Below are positions 1-11,015 of a stretch of DNA of 64,000 bases, one piece after another. Made by a program: the position numbers and the translations under genes. The stretch covers positions 72,540,001-72,604,000 of the forward strand of contig CM060733.1 of assembly GCA_030704615.1 (NCBI GenBank), given 5' to 3'. Numbering within the stretch: the stretch's first letter is position 1; each line of letters starts with the position of its first letter. The notes beneath the pieces were generated by a model that was not told where the DNA came from, searched no databases, and saw only the letters and a program-made list of their open reading frames with translations. The DNA comes from Takakia lepidozioides (lineage: Eukaryota; Streptophyta; Takakiopsida; Takakiales; Takakiaceae).

Positions 1-1242
1 ATGGAAATTCGGCGCCGTATTTACATCGAAGGGGGGATGGACTTCGTCGTCTCGAGTGGCTATAGGCCCACCTGGCACTTACTGCCCATAGTTTGCATGG
101 CAGGGAAGGAAACTGAAACGGCTACATCCATGGATGAGCCAATCTTCATCCATGCAGGTTCCTGTCGGAGGGATATTTAAATGTGCCCTGGAGTGTTTGT
201 GAGGAATTGCAGCGTTTGCTTGAATTTCTTCCAGCCACCGCACTGCTACCTCCTCCATCCGGGAGCTGCTGTCATTGAGCATACTGCGCTACTCTTTTTC
301 AGGGATGCCGTGCCGCCGAAATCCTGCTGACTGCCCTTATCATGGCCACGATTATGCTATGTTCAAACCAGAATCAGGAGACATCATTGTCTGGCTTTCA
401 CTTTTCACAGACGCATCTGGAATCAAGCGGGAGTCTTTGCGCGCAATGGAGTATTTGGAGGGCTATTACCGCTTTGAGCGAGGTGAGGGCGAGGATCAAT
501 GCGGTCCGTGGGTCCTGAAAATTGTTGACCTCGATATACCAAGGTGGAATGGGATGCCGGACAGATCACGCACGGCCTCACTTTGGCGCTGGAACTGCTG
601 CCAGTGGACCAGGGAGGACGGCACCGGGGAAAACTATATTCGTGGAGTTCACTCCGCTTTTCCAGTGTATGGAGACATTCGGCTGAGTTGTGAAGACGAA
701 TCACACGGGCACAGGAGGCCCACAGTGACCTTGTTGATGTATGATGGTGGTATGATTGATGGGCATGACATTGTCGTCAGCTCCACCAAGGGCACCAGAT
801 CGACCGCATTGCAGTTTACCTCGAGGTGCCGCATCAGTAATGAGCTTGTTTTGAGGGCTATCGAAGTTTCGTCGATTGGTGACGCCCATGTAGAAGGAGG
901 AAGGGCTTAGATTTGTCTGGAGTTGCTAAATGTGAGACACCGTGTTCGATCAATAAAACAACCCATCGTACCTCACTTCTGTGTGCTTGTGTTTCATCGT
1001 GTTCAAGAACTGCCGTAATTGGCCCACTGTTTACAATTTGAGGTCTCATTTGTACAATGTGTCTGTCCATATGACTATACCAGAGTCAGCGATATCAGAG
1101 TCCTAAGGTGAAGAAAATCCATGTATGAGTTGTAGGAAACATGTACACACCGAAGCTCGGAAATTCGGCAACGCAATTCATTTTTCTCCATGCAGTGATT
1201 TCTGGCAGCTCCCTTTCCTCCGTTGTCGTCGTAACGGAAATA
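1..1242. mobile_element. MULE-related fragment carrying a small-gene cassette
   Basis: This stretch left of retroelement A1 is not retroelement sequence. It begins with a copy of the palindrome found throughout MULE1 and MULE2 (GGCGCC core at 11-16) and has a degenerate copy near 1160-1180 (aaattcggcaacgcaattca). Between them lies a small gene (275-910) related to a gene in MULE1. I infer a fragment of a third MULE-type element, cut by the A1 insertion at 1243 and by the window edge. No terminal CATGAG repeats are visible, so the assignment rests on the palindromes and the gene. The rest (911-1242) shows only a polyadenylation signal. Confidence 0.5.
275..910 (+). CDS. Cassette protein family, 211 aa, unknown function
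   Basis: I do not recognise this protein. It has 211 residues, no signal peptide, no membrane span, and several Trp/Cys-rich and acidic patches (RWNCCQWT near residue 104, then GEN, a GDI..S.EDE patch, PTV and GG.ID.HDI.VS). The same landmarks occur in the same order in the minus-strand gene at 43394-43944 inside MULE1, so the two are clear homologues. The alternation of short hydrophobic and polar segments suggests a mostly beta fold (inference). The first ATG is used; another Met lies 10 residues in. An AATAAA signal sits at 952-957, 42 bp after the stop. A palindrome lies 260 bp upstream, as for its relatives. It is intact, unlike most retroelement ORFs here, so it may be expressed. Confidence 0.65.
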   Translation: MSILRYSFSGMPCRRNPADCPYHGHDYAMFKPESGDIIVWLSLFTDASGIKRESLRAMEYLEGYYRFERGEGEDQCGPWVLKIVDLDIPRWNGMPDRSRTASLWRWNCCQWTREDGTGENYIRGVHSAFPVYGDIRLSCEDESHGHRRPTVTLLMYDGGMIDGHDIVVSSTKGTRSTALQFTSRCRISNELVLRAIEVSSIGDAHVEGGRA

Positions 1243-2215
1243 TGTCGCGCAGCTTTTACTCACCCATCCCTTCGCTATCCGAGGCGGAAACTCCAAGATA
1301 GAAGAGTTAGAAATCTCTAAGTACTCAGCTCGCTCAGAACAATCAGTCATGACCTACAGCTAGTGTATCATGGGGGTGTTTCCTATTTGTTTTCCTTTCC
1401 GCATTCATGTTAGCTAGCTACCTTACTATTGATAATTAAGTATCAGTTTGCTTCATCAATCTATCGGATTCCATCAACTCATCCATTCATTCCACAGCTT
1501 CACTCAGATCTCTCTACACAGTGTGAGTATGAAGTGTGTATCAGATTAATATCTATCAAGTATCAGGCTGAAGCCATGGTGTCTCTAATCTACTCTACAT
1601 TACAATTCTATAGCTTGCATTCATCAAGTAACAACAGATTGTCACTTCTCCTACTCCGTGCTCTTCATCTTTCCCCTCAGAGATGTGCTCCCCCCCCTAT
1701 TTCCAAGCCCTGATGCCAGAAGTCCCCCACCCCGAAGTGATCTCCCGCCGCCTCCTTTCAGTCCTTGCTCCTAGTTATCTTCCTACCCGTTGTTCTAACC
1801 GCTTCCCTCACTAACCGTCGTCTGTGAACTAACATGTTCCATTCGCAGGTGTTGTTCCCCACATCGTTCCCTGTCCTGCTATCCGTTCCCTATGGTCGTG
1901 ACAGCTGTGTGAAACTGTGACCGGCTGTGACCGGCTGTGTCGGGCTGTGACTGGTTGTGCGACTGTGTTTGGCTGTGTCGGGCTGTGACTGGCTGTGTGG
2001 CTGTGTCGGCTGTGACGGGCTGTGTTGGCTGTGATGGGCTGTGTCGGGCTGTGCGAAGCTGTGACTGGCTGTGTTGGCTGTGACGGGCTGTATAACCCCC
2101 TTCTAAAGTGCGCTGCTGTCACCCCTAAGGCTCCTGTTGGTCTCAGTCTGTGCAAAAATTAAGGGTACCCTACAGATCCCGTATAAGTGTCTAAGTCCCA
2201 GACAGTCCCCTAACA
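1243..2215 (-). repeat. 3' LTR of A1 (973 bp)
   Basis: On the plus strand it begins TGTCGCGCAG and ends CCCCTAACA, i.e. TG...CA on the element strand. It matches the LTRs at 11016-12028, 15616-16256/27164-27547 and 46972-47971. It differs visibly from its partner, especially in the internal TGTGRC-type minisatellite, so the insertion is not recent. Confidence 0.85.
1905..2095. repeat. GGCTGTG-type minisatellite in LTR A
   Basis: An irregular array of short units of the form GGCTGTG(A/T)C (CACAGCC on the element strand). Equivalent arrays lie in each A LTR (about 11640-11915, 15735-15985, 47620-47860), each with a different unit count. Being in frame-neutral low-complexity DNA, it creates spurious His/Ser/Gln-rich reading frames on the minus strand. 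Confidence 0.8.
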
Positions 2216-2218
2216 TTA

Positions 2219-2232
2219 CCCCTTCCCCTCTC
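2219..2232 (-). promoter_or_regulatory. Polypurine tract of A1
   Basis: On the element strand GAGAGGGGAAGGGG lies three bases from the 3' LTR. It is identical to the tract at 15599-15612 in A2. This is the expected plus-strand DNA primer site. Confidence 0.75.
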
Positions 2233-2253
2233 AAAAAACCATGTCCTCACGGT

Positions 2254-5200
2254 TTACTGATTGCGATTAGCAAACCTTTGTGAGTGAGCACCTTTCTGAC
2301 GTTGAGAGTTTCGTGGCGGACTGTGTGTACGAGCCCGAGGTCTGTCACTTGTTGACGGAGATGATTGAACACTACCCGGATAAGTGATTCCCTCTGGAGG
2401 CTGATATCGAGGTAACCTTTCAGGCATAGGAGACCCCCGTCGCTTCTTCTCTGCCATTTGAATTGCATAGTCTTCTCCCATGTCAAAAGAATCCGCTGAA
2501 GAAACAGTTGTATCAGAATCCTCGTCGCTTCTCAGGTGTTTTAATTGTCGAACTTTTTGTGGAATCCTCTAGGGCATACAATGTTGTCCTACCATGTCTG
2601 GAAGTTTATATTTTAAAACTTGCTGTAAACGCTGAACGGCAAAATTGGTGAAGACACTGAGCTCCTTGTCTATCCAGGTGAGTGGGGTACCAATGACTTG
2701 TGAATTGTGCAAGTATTTCCATGCCACATGTCCCTTATAGAAAATATCATCAATGCCGAATTTCTGTGTTGACAAATTGTTCCAGGCCGCATGAAACCAT
2801 GAACGAATTTGAGACTTTTGCATCATAACTTTTGCCTCATATAGGTACATATGAGGTGGCACTGAAGGTAAGACCCAATGATCCCCACTGGAATAACTCA
2901 GAAAGCGCGATTGCATCTTTTGCTGCTCAATGTGATAACGTACCAGAAAACAAGCAGCGTAGTATAACCCGCATCCCATGACAATACTCGCTACCTCCTT
3001 GGTCTTGGTATAAATGAATCCATGTACAACTTGGAAGGCAATTAATTCCTTCAACATTGTACCTGCCTCATGCCAGTATTGTGCAAAGTGATGATCCTCA
3101 ATTGGTCGATTGTTGGGAAGAACTTTAGTCCTTGTTGCCACTGGCAGCCAAATGCGCATGATTTGGTAGTAATGTGCCAATGATTGCGGAGGACTAAATT
3201 CTTTCCAAGCCAAATCCAACATGATGGGAATTTGGTTGAAGGGCATAATCATAGCCCTACTGTATTCCCTCGCAGCTGGAGTTTTAGGTGGGTTAAAAGC
3301 AGCATTGACCCATACCTCAGACTGTAGTGGCTGTGGTGTGGTTGTAGTAACAACAGGGTCAGCTATTGGCACAGTGACTTGTTGTGGTGCTGGTGGCACT
3401 GGCTCTTGTATCATTGGCATCTCCTGCACCTCCTGTGAAGAAGACTGAAAAGCCAAAGTTCTGGCTTGTAAATAAGAAGCCATTAGCTGTTCCTCAGGTA
3501 TATAGACTCTTTTGTCGATATTTGAAGTGAGGTCCTCCACTTGAGTCTGCAGTCCGTCTACATCCTCCTGTAAGTCCGCTATCCTACTATAGACATTGTC
3601 TATAGTAATTGTGGCAATGTTCTGCACTTGCAGTCTGAGCTCATTCATCTCGCTTTGGGTGAGCTTTCGTGGTGCTTTGCCCTCCACTGGCCCTTGTGCT
3701 AACCAGACCTGCATAAGGTGGTTATCCACCAAGTTGCTTGTGGTTCCTCTGAGAGTGTGCTCCTCTCTTAGTTTGTACACATCCAATTGCTGTTGTAAAG
3801 CCTCCATGTGCTTCGCATGAGGTTCAACCAAATTCGCATAGGCAACAAGTAGATTATTGGCTTCCTTCCAAGCCTTGTTAGTGACCGAGATTTCATTTCT
3901 ATTGGCCATGATGGTTTGTTGCAACTCCAGGATGTGCCTCTCTTGATCAGCTTCAATTTGCCTGTATTGCTTGAAAGTATCCTCATTGCGACAGATTGTA
4001 TTCTTCATATCGACAATGAGTTTCATTTGCTCAACATTCTCTGCTTTTGCCTTCATACATTTTTCTGCTTGACTGTTTATTTCTTTTGTAGATTGGTCAA
4101 GCATAGTTGTGAGTGTAGCACATTGTATGGCCATCCTATCATGCACTGTCTGCAACTCCGTATGTAGTGCATTCACTTCTTGCAACTTGCTTTCATGCTT
4201 CACCTGCATTTGGTATAGCTGTTGCTTATGTGCTTCGTGCAATTGGTCTTGCACGAGGCCTACCTCAATCAATTGTCCCTTGGCCAATTGCAAAGCCGCT
4301 TCCGTATTCTCCAAGTCTTGCTGCATCTTGAGAGTGACCTCTTCATCGACCTTGTTTGCACACTCAGTGACTAGTCGAGCCTCAAACTCCTTCCTGAGTT
4401 CCTCTCTCAAGGTTGTCAATTGGGTAGTTGGAACATGGGATTTGACATAAGTCCCCAACAAATTAAGTGTCCTGCCTATGGAACTCATAAGCATTGCCTG
4501 TTGAGGGTCATCATGGTGAGCTTGCTGCTGTTCTCCCTGATCCTCAACAGTGTGATGTCTCACGAACCACTCAGGCCATTGTCCCACCAGATTTTCTTCC
4601 TGAACCACTTCATCCATCACCGGTGCTGCAGTGTCTTGACATTCTACCTGTGGTACCTCCGACATAGGTGTGTGTATTATATGCACCTCAGGATTTCCCT
4701 TGGGCAACTGTTGCACCTCTGGAATCTCTGTCTCCTTGACCAGACCAGAATATTCATAGAGAAGGTCCCCCTTCTCAATTTCTGCCACTATCTGTTCTGT
4801 AGTTGGAATATCTAACCCTTCTTTTTCCAAATCAATTATTTCTGGTTGAGCTGCATGGACAACTTGTAACCTTGTGACAAGCCGATCATCTGGCTGTGAT
4901 GGCTGTGATACTGAAGTAACTTCCTCTTCCCTCTCTGAAGGTCCTGCTTCTAGTAATAGCAGTTCTCTGTGCTGCTGTGCCCCTTCCTGCACAAAAACTT
5001 GGGAAACATTATCATGCGGATTCCGTGAAGCCAGTGGATCCGCCACTACAGTCTTTCCCCGCCTCTGTCTCTTATTCTCGTGTTGCCCTGCCATTCCACC
5101 CTCACTGTGTGAAGAGCCTTGCTCTTCCATTGCAGTGGTTTCTGGCTCAAACACTCCCATCTCCTTTCTTTCTCGAGCATCAAGGATGCCAGAATCAAGA

Positions 5201-5618
5201 ATTATTTGAGCAATGATTGGGCCAGACACTATGATAGGAGACTTTGCGGCAGTACCCTGTAATCTTTTCATCTCCTCTACCAGTGCGTTGTACATAATGT
5301 CCGCCCATTCTACCTCTTCTCCTCTCAAGGCTTTGAGTATTTCCTCTGTGAAGGATCTGCTCAAATACTGTTGGTTCTGTTTCATGGCAAACAGAACGTT
5401 CAATACCTGGCCTACCTCCTTAAGCCCTGGGTACACGGCCTTGGTACAAGCATAACCCTGAGTTTTAAAGAAATTCCCTTCTTGGAATAAGTCCCCTATT
5501 TGCAGTCTTGCCCTGTGCTCCTCCACATGCACCTGGCCTGCTGGCAATCGAAACAATTGCTATAGGTATAGGGGAGTAATTACTAATTTAACTCCCTTCA
5601 CCGTTGTTGCTCCTGTCC
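2254..5618 (-). CDS. ORF3 of A1: long coiled-coil protein in the env position
   Basis: The longest frame here (2569-5556, 995 aa) lies downstream of pol, where env-like ORFs occur in some plant Ty3 elements. It has no signal peptide and only one modest hydrophobic stretch (SIVMGCGLYYAACFLV), so I see no evidence for an envelope. Visible parts: a conserved N-terminal block, a Glu/Gln-rich acidic middle, a long heptad-like coiled coil (roughly residues 350-650), a Pro/Val/Thr linker and a conserved C-terminal domain. A TAG near 2569 ends it, but the same frame continues to 2254 with a tail conserved in A2, where that codon is CAG. The upstream end reaches the N gap, so the start is missing; in A4 the N-terminus carries zinc-finger-like Cys/His motifs. 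Role unknown. Confidence 0.7.
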
Positions 5619-6118
5619 NNNNNNNNNNNNNNNNNNNNNNNNNNNNNNNNNNNNNNNNNNNNNNNNNNNNNNNNNNNNNNNNNNNNNNNNNNNNNNNNNN
5701 NNNNNNNNNNNNNNNNNNNNNNNNNNNNNNNNNNNNNNNNNNNNNNNNNNNNNNNNNNNNNNNNNNNNNNNNNNNNNNNNNNNNNNNNNNNNNNNNNNNN
5801 NNNNNNNNNNNNNNNNNNNNNNNNNNNNNNNNNNNNNNNNNNNNNNNNNNNNNNNNNNNNNNNNNNNNNNNNNNNNNNNNNNNNNNNNNNNNNNNNNNNN
5901 NNNNNNNNNNNNNNNNNNNNNNNNNNNNNNNNNNNNNNNNNNNNNNNNNNNNNNNNNNNNNNNNNNNNNNNNNNNNNNNNNNNNNNNNNNNNNNNNNNNN
6001 NNNNNNNNNNNNNNNNNNNNNNNNNNNNNNNNNNNNNNNNNNNNNNNNNNNNNNNNNNNNNNNNNNNNNNNNNNNNNNNNNNNNNNNNNNNNNNNNNNNN
6101 NNNNNNNNNNNNNNNNNN
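5619..6118. other. Assembly gap (500 N)
   Basis: Exactly 500 N, a conventional placeholder. It interrupts pol just after the RT palm/thumb region and resumes inside ORF3. In A4 the corresponding interval, from about 57865 down to 54975, holds RNase H, integrase and the ORF3 N-terminus and is near 2.9 kb, so the true gap is probably much longer than shown. Confidence 0.95.
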
Positions 6119-7657
6119 CAGTGAGGGTTAATCAGCACAGGTGTAGTTGTTACTGACAGTGTAAGTTCCTCAAATGCCTGTTGACATTCAGCTGTCCAGG
6201 CAAACACTGCATCTTTCTTCAGTAGTTTGCTCAATGGTGCTGCTATTTGTGCATACCTTTTGACAAATCTCCTGTAATAACTGGTTTGCCCAAGGAATCT
6301 TCGTAGACTTTTAACATTCACTGGTGGTGGAGAGGCTTTAATGGACTCTGTCTTTCTGGGATCCACAAGGAGTCCCTTCTTACACACAATGTGTCCCAGA
6401 AGCACCCCTGAGTTCACACAGAAAGTACACTTCTCTGGATTCAGGCCCAGACCTCTCATCCTGCATCTGGCCAAGCATAACTCCAATTTATGCAAGTGCT
6501 CATTCTTAGAGCTGTACACACTGAAATCATCCAAGAACACCTGCATGAAATCATCCAGATACTCATGAAAAGATTCACTTATCACTCTCTGAAAGGTCGC
6601 TGGTGCATTACAAAGTCCAAAGGGCATGACTTTGTATGCATAAGCCCCCCAGTCTGTGATGAAAGCTGTTTTCCCTTGGTCTTCTTCTGCCACTTGCACT
6701 TGATTATAACCACTGAAGCCATCCATGAATGAGTACATCTCATGGCCTGCCACAGTGTCTAATACTGCTTCTGTGAATGGCAAAGGGAAAGGATCTTTCT
6801 TCGTACAAGCATTCAGCCTTGTAGTTCACACATACTCTTAGTTTGCCATTCTTCTTGGGAACTATAACAATGGGTGACAACCAAGTTGTATACTCTATTG
6901 GGTATATAAACTTAGCCTCAGCCAACTTCTTTATCTCTTCTCCAACCTTCTGTGCGTAGTTGGGATTCATTCTATACCTCGCCTGCTTGATTGGTACTGA
7001 CCCTGGTTCCAGTTCAATCTTATGCTGACAGACTTCAGGTGGTATCCCTTTTAGATCCTCATAGCTCCAAGCAAATACATCTCTGTATTTGATGAACAAG
7101 CTTTTAGCTTCTTCGAAGAATTCCGGCTCCAAATCAGCTCCTACTTTCACCATCCTCGGTTCCTCTTTAGTTCCCACATTTACTTCTCTCACCTGCTCAT
7201 CAGCTGTGATTGTCCAACCAGTCACCACTTCATCCTGTAAGCTCACAGTGGCTGGTTCTTCTAGGATTTCTATTTCTCCTTCTCTCTCTTCATAGAAATG
7301 TGATGGGTAAATGCTGGTTTCCTCTTCAGTTGGTGTTGCTGTCACTACACCACAGCAGATACCTCTCAAACAACTTAGGCTTTCCAGCCGCATCTCTGCA
7401 ACCTGCTCCCACTCTGGGTGTGCAGCAAATAGGGTAGCTTCCTGCTCCTCATCCAGTCCTCCTCTCCAGTCATACTCTCTGACTCCTCGAGGTCTTCTTG
7501 TAGCAGGTAATCTACTAGATTTCTTTGTGGTAATTTGTATCTCGTGTATCCCATTATGCACGGTTAGTAACTGAGAATTCCAGTCATGGAATACCCTGGC
7601 CTGTTTCAGCCACGGACGTCCCAATAATAAGGAGTAAGCCTCCATGACTTCATCCAT
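6119..7657 (-). pseudogene. A1 reverse transcriptase region, frameshifted
   Basis: Two overlapping frames encode the RT of A1: 6740-7657 (linker and fingers, up to VPKKNGKLRVCVNY) and 6119-6783 (palm, with MPFGLCNAPATFQR and the catalytic FLDDF box in place of the usual YVDD). Compared with A3 at the same point (about 6820) A1 lacks two bases, which breaks the frame. The region would copy element RNA into DNA in cytoplasmic particles. RNase H and integrase fall in the N gap. Confidence 0.8.
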
Positions 7658-8444
7658 TTTAATACAGTTACTGTGATCATAAAGATCATTTTCTGTATCT
7701 GTATCTTAACTCCTCTTATTAATCCCAATGGCTGTACACTTCTTTGATCTGCCATTGTTACTGTAAATGGGGCTGGTTTCATGTTACTTAGACCAAGCTT
7801 CTTCCTTAATTGGTCTGTCATGATATTTACTCCAGAACCACCATCTATCAGTACATCAGTTAGTTCTGTGCTTCCAATTCTCAATTGGATTACTGGCATA
7901 GAATCATCAAAGTCCATGACTGGTTCTCGCCCTTCCGGCTTCACATTATAACTGGTCACCTTGCTGTTCAGGTCTGTGTTTCCTGTCTCTTGGGCAATTC
8001 GATTGATTGCTTGATACAGCCTGTGCCTACAATAAGGTGCCACAGCTAATAGCTGTCCAATGGTAATTTCTGCTTTGGTCTGACATATTACTGCAGCCAA
8101 AGTCTCTTCATTACTTTGCATGTCTGCATCTTCTTTTTTCCTTTCTTCCTCACTCCCTTCTTTTTCTCCATCCGAATCAGAGGAATCTGCCACAGGAATA
8201 TCAGTACTCTTTTGCATTTCCCTTATAGTATCTGCCACTTCCTTGTGCAGTTCCTTCTCATCTTTCCAAGTCTCTCATCTTCAGGCATATCATTGCCACT
8301 TCCAGTCTCATCTTCTTCCTCTTCTACTGGAGGTATTAGTTTGGCTTTACTTCTTGTTACTATCATTGTACTTACTTCTGGTACAACACATGGCCTAACC
8401 ATGTGAGCTGCCACCACTGGGCCCTCATTCACAGGAGCTCTCAT
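7606..8444 (-). pseudogene. A1 aspartic protease region, frameshifted
   Basis: The frame 7606-8238 contains a retropepsin-like active site, VLIDGGSGVNIM, with DGG in place of the canonical DTG/DSG; the same form occurs intact in A3 (29398-30678). It follows an acidic linker. The upstream part is in another frame (8223-8444), and the C-terminal end runs out of frame near 7660, so A1 cannot make this product. The protease would cleave the gag-pol precursor. Confidence 0.7.
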
Positions 8445-8458
8445 CTCATTCTGGTGTC

Positions 8459-9883
8459 TTATCCAGAATGAACAGGCTGCCTTGCGATGTCCTGGCTGAT
8501 TACAATAGTAACATAGCTCTTCACCATTGGGTCCTCGCCCTTGGTCTGTTCTTGGATTATTTCTATAATCCTGATTCCCGGGCTGGTAATTCCCCCTTGG
8601 ATTACCCTGATAGTTGCCTCTGGAATTTCCTTGGTAATTCCTCTTGAATTACCTCTCCCTTCCATGCCATTGTTATAACCACCAGACCTACCATAGTGGT
8701 CCTGATCATTGTTTCTTCTTGGCTGGGGCTGCACCTGATGCACCCTTACTTGCCTAGGTTCTCTTGCAGCTGTCCTTCTGTTGTAGTAACAATTCTCAGT
8801 AGAATGGTTATCCATTTTACAGATAGTACAGTGTTTCTCCTTCATGTGGCATTCTGTGGTGGTATGGCCTTCATTCTGGCACTTTGCACACCATACACCC
8901 TTCCTCCAATGTGTTGCAGCCTCTGTGGCATACTTCTTCAAGATTTCTTCCAATTTTTTTTCATAGTTATCCCTCTTCAACTTCTCCTTTCTCTTACTCT
9001 TTCTTTTAAGTTCTTGCTCTTCTTCTTCATCTGACTCATCCTCAGAGTCCTCATCTTCTTTTTTCTCTCTCCTGAGCATTCCCAATTGCTCAATTCTGTT
9101 CGCAGTTTCAAATGCCTCCTCCACTGTGTTATGGGGTAACATATCCACTTTCTTTTGCAACTCTGGTCTTAGTCCACTCACAAACCAAGTCTTCTGTAAC
9201 CCGGGCGCTGGTACTGCAGCCAGCTTTTTCATCATCAATTCCATCTTCTCCATATACTCTTCAACAGTTTCATGCTTCTTCTGCTTCAGCTGTTGTAAAC
9301 TTCCATACACTTCATCCTCAGTTTTACTTGTCCTGAACCTATTTCGAAATGCTGTATTCAAGCCATTCCAGGTTAGGAAATGATTATCAGGGAATCTTGC
9401 ATACCATTCACTTGCTTTCTTGATAAGTGAACAAGGAAACAGTCTCATCTTGGCATCATCGCCATTCTCATTGTTCACTATACACATGTGCTCAAATTGG
9501 CTAATGTGTACATCGGGATCCCCTTTTCCTGAATATATTGGAAAGGGTGGTTTTGCCCGTGTTGGTTGTAACGCCATCCGTGGCCCTACCTTCTGCCCAC
9601 TGACAGGTGCTGGCACCCTTGCTGGTGCTGGTCCTTCTGGACCTATTATTTTTGTGGTGGATCTTCCACCAAGTGGTGGCCCTTGAGCACTCCCTGCTTC
9701 TGGCCCCACGATATTCACAGTATTCCCAGCTTCAGTTGCACTACTTCCCACACTCCCTGTCCCCCAGAGCCAGATCCAGGCAGCCCGCCTGATCCCCTGA
9801 GCCGACACCTTCGTTGGCCTGTGATCCCAGTGCTCCACTTGATCCAGGTCCAACGGGTTGGGATGTCCTGGTTGTAGTCTCAA
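8459..9883 (-). pseudogene. A1 gag (capsid and zinc knuckles), frameshifted
   Basis: A retrotransposon gag (PF03732-type) domain covers the middle of the frame: PPFPIYSGKGD, then WYARFPDNHF, then the ETVEEYMEKME helix region and a GLRPELQKK block. A highly charged stretch follows, then CCHC-type knuckles CAKCQNEGHTTTEC and CTICKMDNHSTENC. Near 8648 the frame shifts relative to A3, so the last knuckle (CYYCNQPGHRRAAC) is out of frame. Gag would form the particle and bind RNA. The beginning overlaps the preceding frame (9741-10406), as in A3. Confidence 0.8.
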
Positions 9884-10406
9884 CCTCAGCTGTTGGGTCT
9901 ACTTCTTCATATTCTTCCTCTTCTAATTTCTTCTCTCTGTTTTCATCCTCCAAGTTCTGCCCTTGGGTTTCTTCTTCACTCATGTAACTCAACTGTAATG
10001 GTGTTGGAGAGTCTGAACTCTCCGTTGGCTCTGCCACATCCTCTTCTCCTTCTTCACCTTCTGCTTTAGAAACTGGAGTTCCTGCTTTTGGTGTTCCATG
10101 CCAACTCTTATCAAAGATTTTTGTCAAGTCTTTTATCCAAGGATGTACCTCAGATCTTTCACCTCGTGATTGATCTTCTTCTTGTACCAATTCCCTTAAT
10201 CTTTCTTGCAAAGAAACAGAAGGAGTGGCATCCAACTCTAGTTCTTCCGGTATAGGTGATGCACTCTTTGATCTTGATGGTGTGAGAGGTCCAGATGATT
10301 CCCCTATGTCTATTCCTCTCTCCCAAAGATATGGATAATTAGCTTTCAGATAGCTTTCTCTTTTTGCTGAATATCTCTGTCGTCTAGCTTCTCTTTCATC
10401 ACTCAT
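9741..10406 (-). CDS. A-family ORF1b, acidic pre-gag protein
   Basis: A 221-aa acidic, Ser/Glu-rich frame starting MSDEREARRQRY. It precedes gag and overlaps it by about 140 bp in a different frame. A3 carries the same overlap at the same place (45675-46361 against 45304-45711), so this is either an inherited frameshift or a genuine two-frame arrangement. No domain recognised; probably the N-terminal portion of gag or a small accessory protein. Confidence 0.5.
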   Translation of the reverse strand: MSDEREARRQRYSAKRESYLKANYPYLWERGIDIGESSGPLTPSRSKSASPIPEELELDATPSVSLQERLRELVQEEDQSRGERSEVHPWIKDLTKIFDKSWHGTPKAGTPVSKAEGEEGEEDVAEPTESSDSPTPLQLSYMSEEETQGQNLEDENREKKLEEEEYEEVDPTAEVETTTRTSQPVGPGSSGALGSQANEGVGSGDQAGCLDLALGDRECGK

Positions 10407-10427
10407 GTCCCATGTCTTTCATTTCTT

Positions 10428-11015
10428 TTAATGTGGCAATAACCAAAACTCTCTTCTGTAATATCTCTCGTATATGCCTGGGTTTCTTTCAAGCTTCAAT
10501 GCACCCTTGGCTATACTTGAAGTCTCCGTTACCATATAACCATATGGCAAACAAGTCTGAAAAGCTGTTCTTGGTGTGAGTTTGATCCACAAAATATCCT
10601 TTGGAATCCAATTCTTTACCAGTACCAGCTCTTCATGCATATGAGTATAAACATTCACCTTTCTTTCTTCCCAGCCTTCAAACTCTACTCGTTTAATGGA
10701 TAGCAATGCTATCACATAAACCAATGTTGGTAACCAACGTGCTCTTCCTCTACAGGCTACCTGATAAATCTTTATCACTCCTTTCTCCAGACCCCATTCT
10801 GGATCAGCATCATGCACTCGTTTAAGAATATTTTCTTTACAACCGTCTGGCAATTCCAAGAACCTTTGAAAGAATTGTTTGGACAATCTTTCTTCCTTCG
10901 TTCCACAGGGAATTTGATTCACTTCAAATTCTTTAATGGTCCAACCACCATGATCCCACCAGATGCCTGTCACATCTGGTTGTTCATGTCCCAGTTCCCC
11001 AGTATGGTCGCCAAA
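10428..11015 (-). CDS. A-family ORF1a upstream of gag, unknown
   Basis: An open frame that begins in the LTR (first ATG at 11123) and runs through the primer binding site to 10428. The internal part is about 195 aa, rich in Trp and Arg (WLPTLVYVIALLSIKRVEFEGWEER region), with no recognised domain. It is conserved in A3 at 46384-46971 with few differences, which argues that it is or was coding. The true start is uncertain; an ATG inside the LTR would be unusual but possible in an LTR-initiated transcript. Confidence 0.5.
   Translation of the reverse strand, partial: FGDHTGELGHEQPDVTGIWWDHGGWTIKEFEVNQIPCGTKEERLSKQFFQRFLELPDGCKENILKRVHDADPEWGLEKGVIKIYQVACRGRARWLPTLVYVIALLSIKRVEFEGWEERKVNVYTHMHEELVLVKNWIPKDILWIKLTPRTAFQTCLPYGYMVTETSSIAKGALKLERNPGIYERYYRREFWLLPH
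10997..11013 (-). promoter_or_regulatory. Primer binding site of A1
   Basis: Two bases inside the 5' LTR, the element strand reads TGGCGACCATACTGGGG. It starts TGG as expected for pairing with a tRNA CCA end and resembles the tRNA-Arg-type site I associate with Tat/Ogre elements. The tRNA is not verified. A3 has the identical site at 46953-46969. Confidence 0.65.

Noticed and set aside
1829-2155. His/Ser/Gln/Thr-rich protein (also 11618-11968, 15676-15975, 47723-47911)
   Set aside because: These frames are readings of the GGCTGTG minisatellite in the LTR; composition follows the repeat and no copy keeps the same frame structure.
4109-4815. Cys/Ser-rich and Leu-rich plus-strand frames over ORF3 (and equivalents in A2, A4)
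   Set aside because: Shadows of the coiled-coil ORF on the opposite strand: Gln/Glu/Lys/Leu codons read as Cys/Leu/Phe/Ser.
2569-5556. Envelope glycoprotein
   Set aside because: Position after integrase fits, but there is no signal peptide, no clear transmembrane anchor, and the protein is dominated by coiled coil.
5604-6131. Open frames running through the N gap
   Set aside because: Frames over unknown bases have no evidential value.
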